Part shown: piece by piece, positions 10,263 through 17,883 of the stretch
Layout of the letters: every line of letters starts with the position of its first letter
How positions within the stretch are numbered: position 1 is the first letter of the stretch
Assembly: GCA_902363825.1 (NCBI GenBank)
Contig: CABJBK010000001.1
Span: 327,084 to 391,083, forward strand
Source: Lachnospiraceae bacterium
Lineage (GTDB): Bacteria; Bacillota; Clostridia; Lachnospirales; Lachnospiraceae
Length of the DNA: 64,000 nucleotides
Direction of reading: 5' to 3'
The notes under the pieces: model-generated
The model's database searches: none
What the model was told of the DNA's origin: nothing
Seen by the model: the letters and a program-made list of their open reading frames with translations, nothing else
Program-made: the position numbers and the translations under genes

Positions 10263-10723
10263 GGACAGAGATCATACAGGTGATCTGCGCGGTGATCGGT
10301 TCGTTCGGATTTTCCTTTATCTTTCATTTGAAAAGGGACAAGCTTATCGTGGCTTCGGTCGGCGGAGGGCTGACCTGGCTCTTTTATCTTTTGGTGGTAC
10401 ATCGGGTCAACGGTGAGTTCGCGGCATATTTTCTTGCGACAGTGTTTGCGACATTTTACGCGGAGCTCATGGCGCGTGTAAAAAAGGCTCCGGCGACGAT
10501 CTTTGTGATCACGGCGCTGATCCCGCTCATACCTGGAGACAGCCTTTATTACACGATGGAATACCTGATGCAGAAAGACATGGAAATGATGAGGAGCAAA
10601 GCGGCGGAAACCGCGATGTTAGCGCTTGCGATCGCCATGGGGATCACGATCGTTATCATGCTCCTGGATCTGTTTTCGCTGGTCACGCGGGCGGTAAAGC
10701 ACAGACCTGCGAAAAAATGTTGA
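10259..10723 (+). CDS. ThrE-type exporter, small subunit (DUF3815-like)
   Basis: A 154-residue protein with about four to five membrane helices, resembling the ThrE_2/DUF3815 half of threonine/serine exporters (IPGDSLYYTMEYLM segment). The ATG at 10259 overlaps the TGA of the preceding gene by 4 nt, which indicates translational coupling and a 1:1 complex. Upstream codons in the same frame overlap the partner gene and are not needed. Its 3' end contains the secG promoter -35 box. Confidence 0.8.
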   Translation: MRTEIIQVICAVIGSFGFSFIFHLKRDKLIVASVGGGLTWLFYLLVVHRVNGEFAAYFLATVFATFYAELMARVKKAPATIFVITALIPLIPGDSLYYTMEYLMQKDMEMMRSKAAETAMLALAIAMGITIVIMLLDLFSLVTRAVKHRPAKKC

Positions 10724-10748
10724 AAACAGGCATGGCTTATGCTATAAT
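10720..10748 (+). promoter_or_regulatory. Promoter of secG
   Basis: TTGAAA (10720-10725) and TATAAT (10743-10748) are exactly 17 bp apart. The -35 box overlaps the stop codon of the upstream exporter gene. Confidence 0.75.
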
Positions 10749-10793
10749 AAGCAAAGTTGCGGTAATTTATGCGTGATGCAGGAGGTGTGATTC

Positions 10794-11033
10794 GTGGCAG
10801 TATTAAAGACAATCGTTGAAGTTGTATTTATAATCGTTTGTATTTTTTTGACAGTGGTAATCTTACTTCAGGAAGGAAAATCTGCAGGACTCGGCGCGAT
10901 CAGCGGCGCGGCAGATACTTATTGGGGAAAGAATAAAGGACGTTCGATGGAAGGCATGTTAGTGAAGCTTACAAGACTCGGAGTGATCTTATTCCTTGTA
11001 CTTGCAGCAGTGCTGAATATCGGAAGTTTCTAA
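10794..11033 (+). CDS. secG: Preprotein translocase subunit SecG
   Basis: A small component of the SecYEG channel that assists SecA-driven export. The 79-residue protein has two membrane helices (about 5-25 and 56-76) flanking the conserved loop with LLQEGKSAGLGAISG. It uses a GTG start with an excellent ribosome site (AGGAGGTG). The order secG-rnr-smpB-ssrA is the standard Firmicutes arrangement, which supports the call. Confidence 0.93.
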   Translation: MAVLKTIVEVVFIIVCIFLTVVILLQEGKSAGLGAISGAADTYWGKNKGRSMEGMLVKLTRLGVILFLVLAAVLNIGSF

Positions 11034-11041
11034 ACATAAGA

Positions 11042-11072
11042 AAGCTGTCGCAGAAGCGGCAGCTTATTTTTG
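11042..11072 (+). terminator. Attenuating terminator between secG and rnr
   Basis: A 10-bp stem AAGCTGTCGC/GCGGCAGCTT with an AGAA tetraloop is followed by ATTTTTG. No separate promoter is obvious before rnr, so it probably lowers rather than blocks rnr transcription. Confidence 0.7.
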
Positions 11073-11090
11073 TAATGGAGAGGACAGCAG

Positions 11091-13211
11091 ATGGATAACG
11101 AACTGTTTGAACAGAGAAAACGGATGATCTATGATTTTATATGTGATGAGCTATACGTTCCGATGAAGCTAAAGGAACTTGCAATCTTGATGCAGGTGCC
11201 AAAGCGTGACCGTGCCGAGCTTACGCGCGTGATGGATGCGCTGGTAGAGGACGGAAAAGTCGAGCTCACGAAAAAAGGCAAATATATAAAATCTGAAAAA
11301 AAATATGAGACCGGTGTTTTTACCAGCCATCCGAAGGGATTCGGTTTTGTTACCATCGAGGGTATGGATGAGGACATCTTTATTCCGGCGGAACAGGTGA
11401 ACGGAGCCATGCACATGGATACCGTGCAGCTTGTCATCTCTCCGACAACAGGCGGAAAACGCAGAGAGGGAACAATCACAAAGATCCTTTCCCACGGCAT
11501 GAATGAAGTGGTCGGAACCTATGAGGATAATAAGACATTTGGCTTTGTAGTGCCGGACAATCCGAAGATCGCGAAGGATATCTTTATCCCGAAAGAACGT
11601 TCCATGGGAGCCGTGACCGGACATAAGGTGATCGTGGCGATCACGGATTACGGAAAAGACGGAAAGAAGCCGGAGGGAAAGGTGACCGAGATCATCGGTC
11701 ATATCAATGATCCGGGTGTGGATATCATGTCGCTCGTAAAAGCGTATAATATTCCTGTGGAGTTTTCTCCAAAGATCATGCGTCAGGTTGAAAATGTCTC
11801 GAACGAGGTGAGTGAGGCGGACATGGCGGGACGCCTGGATCTGCGGGACTGGCAGATGGTGACGATCGACGGTGAGGACGCAAAGGATCTCGATGATGCG
11901 GTTTCCCTGACAAAAGAGGGAGATCTGTACTGCCTCGGCGTTCATATCGCGGACGTGAGCAATTATGTGCAGGAGCACAGCGCGTTGGATGTGGAAGCCG
12001 AAGACCGCGGAACCAGTGTTTATCTGGTAGACCGTGTGATCCCAATGCTTCCGCACAAGCTTTCGAACGGGATCTGTTCGTTAAACGCGGGAGAAAACCG
12101 TCTGGCGTTAAGCTGTATCATGATGATCGATGAAAAGGGAAAAGTCGTTGACCACAAGATCGCGGAGACGGTCATCAAAGTAGACCGCAGAATGAGTTAT
12201 ACGAGCGTGAAGAAGATCCTTGCGGATCAGGATAAAGCAGAACGCGCGGAGTATAAAGAACTGGTTCCGATGTTTGAAATGATGGAGCATGTGGCGGCGA
12301 TCCTCCGAAAGAAGCGCATGAAGCGCGGCTCGATCGATTTTGATTTCCCGGAGACCAAGATCATTTTGGATAAAAGCGGCCGGCCGGTTGACATAAAACC
12401 GTACGAGCGCAATGTGGCGACGCGGATGATCGAGGATTTTATGCTGATCGCGAACGAGACGGTGGCACAGGATTATTTCTGGCAGGAAGTCCCGTTTGTG
12501 TACCGTACGCATGAAAATCCGGATGAGGAGAAGATCAAAAAGCTCTCCACGTTTATCAATAATTTCGGATATACCCTGCATATCGGTTCGGATGAAGTGC
12601 ATCCGAAGGAATTGCAGAAACTGCTTTCAAAGATCGAGGGCACAGAGGAAGAGCCGTTGATCAGCCGTCTGACCCTGCGCTCCATGAAGCAGGCGAAATA
12701 TACCACAGAGTGTACGGGACACTTCGGACTGGCGACCAATTATTACTGCCATTTCACATCGCCGATCCGCCGTTATCCGGATCTGCAGATTCACCGTATC
12801 ATCAAGGACTGTCTGAGAGGACGGATGAACGCGAAAAAGGCAGAGCATTATGAGAAGATCCTGCCGGAAGTCGCGAAACACGCAAGTGAGATGGAGCGGC
12901 GCGCGGACGAGGCAGAGCGTGAGACCGACAAGTTAAAGAAAGTGCAGTATATGAAAGAACGTCTGGGACAGGAATTTACCGGTGTGATCTCCGGTGTGAC
13001 CTCCTGGGGATTTTATGTGGAACTGCCAAACACGATCGAGGGACTGGTGCATGTGACCGCGCTGGAGGGAGATTATTTCCAGTTCTCGGAAGAAACCTAT
13101 GAATTGATCGGTGAGCATACGAATATCCATTACAAACTGGGACAGACCGTAACGGTCATTGCGGTGGATGTGGATGAGGTCATGCGCACCATTGACTTTA
13201 AACTCGCATAA
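11091..13211 (+). CDS. rnr: Ribonuclease R
   Basis: A processive 3'-to-5' exoribonuclease that degrades structured RNA and, with SmpB and tmRNA, the mRNAs of stalled ribosomes. The 706-residue product shows an N-terminal winged-helix region (about 8-65), cold-shock/OB domains (about 75-200), the RNB catalytic domain with the aspartate cluster DGEDAKDLDDAV at 260-271, and a C-terminal S1 domain (about 620-700). It lies directly upstream of smpB and ssrA, its functional partners. Confidence 0.95.
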   Translation: MDNELFEQRKRMIYDFICDELYVPMKLKELAILMQVPKRDRAELTRVMDALVEDGKVELTKKGKYIKSEKKYETGVFTSHPKGFGFVTIEGMDEDIFIPAEQVNGAMHMDTVQLVISPTTGGKRREGTITKILSHGMNEVVGTYEDNKTFGFVVPDNPKIAKDIFIPKERSMGAVTGHKVIVAITDYGKDGKKPEGKVTEIIGHINDPGVDIMSLVKAYNIPVEFSPKIMRQVENVSNEVSEADMAGRLDLRDWQMVTIDGEDAKDLDDAVSLTKEGDLYCLGVHIADVSNYVQEHSALDVEAEDRGTSVYLVDRVIPMLPHKLSNGICSLNAGENRLALSCIMMIDEKGKVVDHKIAETVIKVDRRMSYTSVKKILADQDKAERAEYKELVPMFEMMEHVAAILRKKRMKRGSIDFDFPETKIILDKSGRPVDIKPYERNVATRMIEDFMLIANETVAQDYFWQEVPFVYRTHENPDEEKIKKLSTFINNFGYTLHIGSDEVHPKELQKLLSKIEGTEEEPLISRLTLRSMKQAKYTTECTGHFGLATNYYCHFTSPIRRYPDLQIHRIIKDCLRGRMNAKKAEHYEKILPEVAKHASEMERRADEAERETDKLKKVQYMKERLGQEFTGVISGVTSWGFYVELPNTIEGLVHVTALEGDYFQFSEETYELIGEHTNIHYKLGQTVTVIAVDVDEVMRTIDFKLA

Positions 13212-13223
13212 GGGGGGAGACCG

Positions 13224-13691
13224 ATGGCAAAGGACAATTTTAAACTGATCGCGAACAACAAAAAAGCGCGTCATGATTACTTTTTAGAGGAAACCTATGA
13301 GGCAGGCATCAGTCTGCACGGAACAGAAGTCAAGTCGCTCCGTATGGGAAAATGCAGCATCAAGGAGGCATTTATCCATATTGAAAACGGAGAGGTCATC
13401 CTTTACGGGATGCATATCAGCCCTTACGAAAAGGGAAATATCTTCAACAAAGATCCGCTGCGCCCGAAAAAGCTTCTGATGCACAAAAAGGAGATCTTAA
13501 AACTGCAGGGCAAGATGAAAGAAAAGGGTTATACGATCGTTCCGGTGCAGGTATATTTTAAGGGAAGCCTGGTCAAAGTGCAGATCGCGCTGGCAAAAGG
13601 TAAGAAACTTTACGACAAGCGACAGGACATCGCAAAGAAGGATCAGCGCAGAGAAGCGGAGCGCGATTTCAAAGTGCGGAATCTGGGATGA
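13224..13691 (+). CDS. smpB: SsrA-binding protein SmpB
   Basis: Binds tmRNA and delivers it to stalled ribosomes for trans-translation. The 155-residue protein has the expected length. It carries the conserved N-terminal NKKARHDYF and [11 protein letters not shown] motifs, and a basic C-terminal tail ([17 protein letters not shown]) that enters the mRNA channel. It lies 12 nt after rnr and 99 nt before ssrA. Confidence 0.97.
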   Translation: MAKDNFKLIANNKKARHDYFLEETYEAGISLHGTEVKSLRMGKCSIKEAFIHIENGEVILYGMHISPYEKGNIFNKDPLRPKKLLMHKKEILKLQGKMKEKGYTIVPVQVYFKGSLVKVQIALAKGKKLYDKRQDIAKKDQRREAERDFKVRNLG

Positions 13692-13730
13692 TCCCGCGAA
13701 AAAAGCAGAAAGAAAATCGGCACCGGACTA

Positions 13731-13759
13731 TTGACGGAGACGGGGAATGCCGATATAAT
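13731..13759 (+). promoter_or_regulatory. Promoter of ssrA
   Basis: TTGACG (13731-13736) and TATAAT (13754-13759) are 17 bp apart, about 32 nt before the mature tmRNA 5' end. This is a near-consensus vegetative promoter. Confidence 0.8.
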
Positions 13760-13790
13760 AAGTAAGAGAGCTTCTGGTAAAATTTTATCA

Positions 13791-14137
13791 GGGGTAGTAA
13801 AGGTTTCGACAGGGGTTTTGAAGCTGGAGAAGCGAGCCGCAGGGTGATGCGTTAAATTCCAAAATTAAAATTAAACGCTAACAATAATAAAGAATTAGCT
13901 CTTGCTGCCTAATTGCAGCATGTGTCTGCTCTAGTGCACCTACACATTAGAAGTCAGGCATCAACGATGTAGGAAACGACGTATGCTAAGCTTTGCGCAT
14001 ACGGGCGTATGATGAAGCTACTAAAAGCAGTACCGTGTCTGTACGGGACTGCCGGAGGGAATGTTAATATATAGACTACGCTCGTAGAAGTACAGGGGAT
14101 AGGTCTTTGGACACGGGTTCGATTCCCGTCTACTCCA
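13791..14137 (+). ncRNA. ssrA: Transfer-messenger RNA
   Basis: The 5' GGGGTAG (13791-13797) pairs with CTACTCC (14130-14136) to form the tRNA-like acceptor stem. The T-arm GGTTCGATTCC and the 5' AAAGGTTTCGACAGGG segment are canonical. The internal reading frame at 13877-13912 encodes the tag ANNNKELALAA and ends in TAA; ALAA is the usual protease-recognition end. CCA is not encoded after the discriminator A, so it must be added enzymatically. The gene follows smpB, as in many Firmicutes. Confidence 0.96.
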
Positions 14138-14142
14138 TCTAA

Positions 14143-14197
14143 ACCAGGCAGTTGGGACGTCCGATATGATATTGTCATATGGAAGAATCAGCCTGGT
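14143..14197 (+). repeat. Nested inverted repeats downstream of ssrA
   Basis: An outer stem ACCAGGC/GCCTGGT (14143-14149 and 14191-14197) encloses an inner stem built from CCGATATGA (14161-14169) and TCATATGG (14175-14182). It lies between mature tmRNA and the terminator and may be part of the precursor's 3' trailer. Confidence 0.45.
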
Positions 14198-14215
14198 GCA
14201 TTGAAGGAAATAAAG

Positions 14216-14265
14216 ATAACGGCATTGTATATTGATAGTGATATGCAGTGCCGTTATTTTTATTG
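14216..14265 (+). terminator. Terminator of ssrA
   Basis: A long stem, ATAACGGCATTGTATAT (14216-14232) against ATATGCAGTGCCGTTAT (14241-14257) with two G-T pairs, is followed by a T-rich run. Confidence 0.8.
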
Positions 14266-14315
14266 TATAATGCGGATATGAATTTAATAAATCGGAATTT
14301 AACGGAGGTGGGACA

Positions 14316-14750
14316 ATGTTAGAAGTCAAGTTCTACGACACAGCGGATAATTCTTTGCTTAAATTTGCCGTTATCATCTCAAAGTCTGACAATAAATGGG
14401 TGTTTTGCAAACACAAGGAACGAAATACCTTTGAAGTGCCCGGTGGCCACAGGGAGCATGGAGAATCCATTCTTGATACCGCAAAGAGGGAGTTGTACGA
14501 GGAAACAGGAGCGGTAGTTTATACAATAGAGCCTGTTTGCATATACTCCGTCATCGGCAAGACCAGAGTCAATGATACTGGAGAAGAATCGTATGGAATG
14601 TTGTATTTTGCTAAAATAACAGAATTTGAATCACAATTACATAGCGAGATAGAAAAGGTGTTCAAACTCGATGAACTTCCAACAGAATGGACATATCCTT
14701 TAATTCAGCCAAAATTGATAAAAGAGGCTGAACGAAGGGGCTTTCTATAA
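14316..14750 (+). CDS. Nudix hydrolase
   Basis: A 144-residue member of the Nudix superfamily, which hydrolyses nucleoside diphosphates linked to another moiety. The Nudix box is complete, running from PGGHREHGESI to KRELYEETGAV. The substrate cannot be predicted; a housecleaning role is typical. GGAGGTGGGACA precedes the ATG. Base composition is more AT-rich than the neighbouring core genes. Its stop codon lies inside a candidate attachment-site repeat, so it marks the left edge of the mobile element and may be an accessory gene itself. Confidence 0.85.
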   Translation: MLEVKFYDTADNSLLKFAVIISKSDNKWVFCKHKERNTFEVPGGHREHGESILDTAKRELYEETGAVVYTIEPVCIYSVIGKTRVNDTGEESYGMLYFAKITEFESQLHSEIEKVFKLDELPTEWTYPLIQPKLIKEAERRGFL

Positions 14751-14767
14751 ATTCAAGTTGATATTTC
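14748..14767 (+). repeat. Candidate left attachment repeat (attL)
   Basis: TAAATTCAAGTT followed by GATATTTC resembles TAAATTCCAGTT followed by TATTATTTC at 26390. It starts at the stop codon of the Nudix gene. The copies differ by a mismatch and a 1-bp indel, so this is only a candidate. Confidence 0.35.
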
Positions 14768-14855
14768 ACATATTTTAGGAAATTTAATAACTGTTATATT
14801 TGATTATCAAATTCTTCGCAAACCCTTGAAAATACTAAGTTTGTAGCAAGTGAAC

Positions 14856-14932
14856 TTTCCCTTACTCTTTCCCTTGTGTTACATTCTCCCATTGGTTTTT
14901 ATGAACCTTAATATGGGAAAAATTAAGGGAAA
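14856..14932 (+). repeat. Left-end integrase arm-type sites (candidate)
   Basis: TTTCCCTT (14856-14863), TTTCCCTTGTG (14868-14878) and an inverted AAGGGAAA (14925-14932) mirror motifs found just after the integrase gene at the other end. Paired end-proximal repeats like these are where Tn916-type integrases bind with their N-terminal domain. Confidence 0.5.
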
Positions 14933-15047
14933 GAAAATTTCATAACACAATATAACATATAACAATAACGACATGGTGAACTGATTGAAATGTTTTCGAT
15001 ATTTAACTTTATAACTGATTATCAAAAGAAAATGGAGATAAGATACG

Positions 15048-15287
15048 ATGAGAACAATTTATGCAGAATACAACATAAACCACGATAGTATTGATGTTTA
15101 CACAAGTGCCGGATATATGCTTCGCATTGATTGCTGGGAAGCTGAAAAAAATTTAAAAACCACATATGGATCAGAATGTGCGCTTACTTCATTGGCTGTG
15201 GATGAGCCTTTGGAATATGCAAGATTATATCTTGATGGCAATTTACAGATGTGGGTGGATGCAGAAGATTCATTAGAACTTTATTAA
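15048..15287 (+). CDS. Small acidic protein, DUF6061-like
   Basis: A 79-residue protein with many acidic residues and no membrane segment. Its layout (AEYN at the start, RIDC in the middle, EPLEYARLYLDG near the end) recalls small DUF6061-type proteins of mobile elements in Clostridia, but that is from memory and only tentative. GGAGATAAG precedes the ATG. It is the leftmost gene of the element and is followed by a terminator at 15403-15430. Function unknown. Confidence 0.5.
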   Translation: MRTIYAEYNINHDSIDVYTSAGYMLRIDCWEAEKNLKTTYGSECALTSLAVDEPLEYARLYLDGNLQMWVDAEDSLELY

Positions 15288-15402
15288 GCAAGAAGTGAAA
15301 TATTGTTGTAGATCTATCTCATTTCTTGAGGGTTCTTAAGATGCAAGATGATTGCTAATACGCATTTTACAATAGAGTTTAATTTTTAAAACTGTATGGT
15401 GG

Positions 15403-15430
15403 AAAGCAAGTCTGAAATGGCTTGCTTTTT
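15403..15430 (+). terminator. Terminator upstream of the cargo operon
   Basis: An 8-bp stem AAAGCAAG/CTTGCTTT (15403-15410 and 15421-15428) runs into a T tract. Confidence 0.65.
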
Positions 15431-15432
15431 GC

Positions 15433-15460
15433 TTTACAACGAGGGTGGTTACTGTATAAT
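15433..15460 (+). promoter_or_regulatory. Promoter of the cargo two-component/ABC operon
   Basis: TTTACA (15433-15438) and TATAAT (15455-15460) are separated by 16 bp, about 50 nt before the regulator gene. Confidence 0.6.
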
Positions 15461-15511
15461 GAAATATGAAGTAAAAAGCAGTAATTTGATATGAAGCAAT
15501 AAAGGAAATAC

Positions 15512-16189
15512 ATGATGGAAAAATATAAAATTCTAATAGTTGAAGATGATGTTGATTTGAGAGAGGGACTTTCCTTCTCCTTTTCTGGTGATGGATATGA
15601 TGTGACAGAGACAGGGACAAAAAAGGATGGTTTACAAGAAATCGCAAACGGTGGTTATGATATTGTATTTTTGGATTGTAACCTGCCGGACGGAACGGGC
15701 TTTGAACTCTGTAAAGAAGTTCGTAGCTACAGCAATATCCCAATCATTATGCTGACTGCTCGTGATACAGAAATGGATGAGATAAAGGCTTTAGAATTAG
15801 GGGTAAATGATTACTTGTCAAAACCATTTTCTCTGGGTGTATTAAAAGCAAGAATGAAGCGGATACTTCAAGAAAAATCTGAAAGTACAAAGATTGTTAC
15901 AGGTTCATTAAGCATAGACCAGAGTACTTGTAAAGTATATAAAAGAGGTTCAGAAATCTCTCTTAGCAAATTGGAATACCGTCTGTTGGTGTATTTGATT
16001 GAAAATAAGAATCATATCCTTTCTAAGGAGCAGATTTTAGAGAAGATATGGGATAGTGATGGAAAATATGTAGATAACAATACGGTGTCTGTGAATATCA
16101 GCAGGCTTCGTACAAAGATAGAGGATGATGTATCGAAACCAAAATGGATTCAAACAGTTCATGGAATCGGATATATCTGGAGGGAATAA
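15512..16189 (+). CDS. OmpR-family response regulator (element cargo)
   Basis: A DNA-binding response regulator of 225 residues. The receiver domain has the acidic pair in VEDD, the phosphoacceptor aspartate in VFLDCNLPDGTG and the conserved KPF lysine. The C-terminal winged helix ends with VHGIGYIWRE. ATG at 15512 or 15515 could be used; AAAGGAAA lies upstream of both. It is followed 4 nt later by its kinase and then by an ABC transporter. In Firmicutes this layout usually means peptide-antibiotic sensing and resistance, which is the inferred role. Confidence 0.9.
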   Translation: MMEKYKILIVEDDVDLREGLSFSFSGDGYDVTETGTKKDGLQEIANGGYDIVFLDCNLPDGTGFELCKEVRSYSNIPIIMLTARDTEMDEIKALELGVNDYLSKPFSLGVLKARMKRILQEKSESTKIVTGSLSIDQSTCKVYKRGSEISLSKLEYRLLVYLIENKNHILSKEQILEKIWDSDGKYVDNNTVSVNISRLRTKIEDDVSKPKWIQTVHGIGYIWRE

Positions 16190-16193
16190 AGAG

Positions 16194-17099
16194 ATGTGGA
16201 TTACGATACTTTTAGCAGTGCTTTTGTGTTTGTCGATTGGATATAGCATATATCAAAAAAGAAAAACATATCGCCTGATTGACCGTTTGCTGGACAGTGT
16301 GTTAAATCGGGAAATGATTGCAGCTTCTGATGTGGAAGAAGGAGAATATTCTGCCCTTGTCAGTAAAATCAAGCAGATACAGGAAGTGCTTGATAATCAC
16401 GTGAATAGTGCCGAACAAGAAAAAGAGCAGGTGAAAAGTCTGGTATCTAATATGTCTCATCAATTAAAAACGCCCTTAGCGAATATTTCTCTCTATGCAG
16501 AAATCTTAAGTAAAGAGGAAATTACATCAGAACGGAAAACATTGTTTTCTGAAAAAATGCAACGACAGATTGACAAGCTGAGTTGGATTGTGGAGTCTTT
16601 ATCGAAGATGGTAAAATTGGAGCAAAATATTGATGGCTTTGAAGGAAAAGCAATAGGGATCAAGCAGACGATTTTAGACGCAGTAGATACGCTTTATGAG
16701 AAACTGGAAAAAAAGGAAATCAACTTTACATTGGAACCATTTGAGGACAGATTACTGTATCATAATCGAAAATGGACAGCAGAAGTATTTGTAAATTTGT
16801 TGGAAAATGCTGTTAAGTACACCGATAGAGGAGGAACTATTTCCATTTGTGTAAAAAGTTATGATTTATACACAGAGATTCAGATTGCAGATAATGGGCG
16901 TGGTATCCGGCAGGAGGAAATGACCGATATATTCAAACGATTTTATAGAAGCCCAGAAGTTGAGAATATGGAAGGTTCTGGGATTGGTTTGTATCTTTCT
17001 AATCTGATTTTGGAAAAAGAAAAAGGATATATGACGGTAGATTCCGAGTATGGAAAGGGAAGCTGTTTTTCTGTGTTCTTACAAAACTGTAAGAACTAA
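16194..17099 (+). CDS. Sensor histidine kinase (element cargo)
   Basis: A 301-residue kinase with one clear N-terminal membrane helix (about 2-20) and almost no extracellular part. It then has a coiled linker, the H-box SNMSHQLKTPLANI, the N-box NLLENAVKY and the G-boxes DNGRGI and GSGIGLYLSN. Start at 16194 is chosen for the AGGGAATAAAG site; upstream in-frame codons overlap the regulator. Kinases without a sensing domain next to FtsX-type ABC exporters typically take their signal from the transporter, which fits the two genes downstream. Confidence 0.88.
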   Translation: MWITILLAVLLCLSIGYSIYQKRKTYRLIDRLLDSVLNREMIAASDVEEGEYSALVSKIKQIQEVLDNHVNSAEQEKEQVKSLVSNMSHQLKTPLANISLYAEILSKEEITSERKTLFSEKMQRQIDKLSWIVESLSKMVKLEQNIDGFEGKAIGIKQTILDAVDTLYEKLEKKEINFTLEPFEDRLLYHNRKWTAEVFVNLLENAVKYTDRGGTISICVKSYDLYTEIQIADNGRGIRQEEMTDIFKRFYRSPEVENMEGSGIGLYLSNLILEKEKGYMTVDSEYGKGSCFSVFLQNCKN

Positions 17100-17172
17100 T
17101 CATCCGTTTGTAAAGAAATTGCAAGATACGGCAGTTATACTGGATGTATCAAGAAAAGAGGAGTGATGACGG

Positions 17173-17883
17173 ATGAGTATTTTAGAATTACGAAATGTTG
17201 AGAAAATATATGGAGAAAAAGATAATCAGGTAAAGGCACTACGGAATATCAATCTAAAAGTAGAAGAAGGCGAGTTTGTTGCCATTGTAGGCACATCTGG
17301 TTCAGGCAAATCTACTTGTCTTAATTTAATCGGTGGTCTGGATAATCCGACAAGTGGACAGATTTTTATAAAGAATAAAGAGATTGGTTCTCTTTCAAGA
17401 AAAGAACTGACGATTTTCCGTAGAAGAAATATAGGGTTTGTATTCCAGAATTATAGTTTAATGCCTGTGTTGAATGTGTATGATAACGTGGCATTGCCGG
17501 TTACATTTGACTGTGGAAAACATATTAACCGCAAATATATCGAAGAATTGTTGCGGGAACTGGGCATTTGGGAGAAACGCAAGAAATATCCAAACGAATT
17601 ATCCGGCGGTCAGCAGCAAAGAGTTGCAATCGCCAGAGCTTTGGCAAATAAACCGAGTATCCTGCTTTGCGATGAACCGACAGGTAATTTGGACTCAGCC
17701 ACAACCATTGAGGTTATGGGGTTATTAAAAACGAGTTGTCGTAAGTACAATCAGACGATTCTCATGGTAACGCATAATGAAGCCATTGCACAGACTTGCG
17801 ACAGAGTAATTCATATTGAAGATGGTCAGATTGTTACAGGAAAGAGAAGATTTCCGGCAAAAGGCGGTGATGTCGTATGTTAA
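17173..17883 (+). CDS. ABC transporter ATP-binding protein (MacB/BceA-type)
   Basis: The 236-residue ATPase has Walker A GTSGSGKST, the Q-loop in FVFQNYSL, signature LSGGQQQRVAIARAL and Walker B LLCDEPTGNLD, all typical of ATPases that drive FtsX-family permeases. Its last 7 nt overlap the start of the permease gene, which indicates coupling. With the preceding two-component pair it forms an antimicrobial-peptide resistance-type module carried by the mobile element. The actual substrate is unknown. Confidence 0.93.
   Translation: MSILELRNVEKIYGEKDNQVKALRNINLKVEEGEFVAIVGTSGSGKSTCLNLIGGLDNPTSGQIFIKNKEIGSLSRKELTIFRRRNIGFVFQNYSLMPVLNVYDNVALPVTFDCGKHINRKYIEELLRELGIWEKRKKYPNELSGGQQQRVAIARALANKPSILLCDEPTGNLDSATTIEVMGLLKTSCRKYNQTILMVTHNEAIAQTCDRVIHIEDGQIVTGKRRFPAKGGDVVC

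Noticed and set aside
13749..13756. GCCGATAT before ssrA as a sigma-D promoter
   Set aside because: No TAAA at 14-16 bp upstream; it overlaps the vegetative TATAAT with a good TTGACG.
13791..14137. ssrA as the attachment site of the mobile element
   Set aside because: No copy of the tmRNA 3' end exists near 26.4 kb and the element edge is 0.6 kb away.
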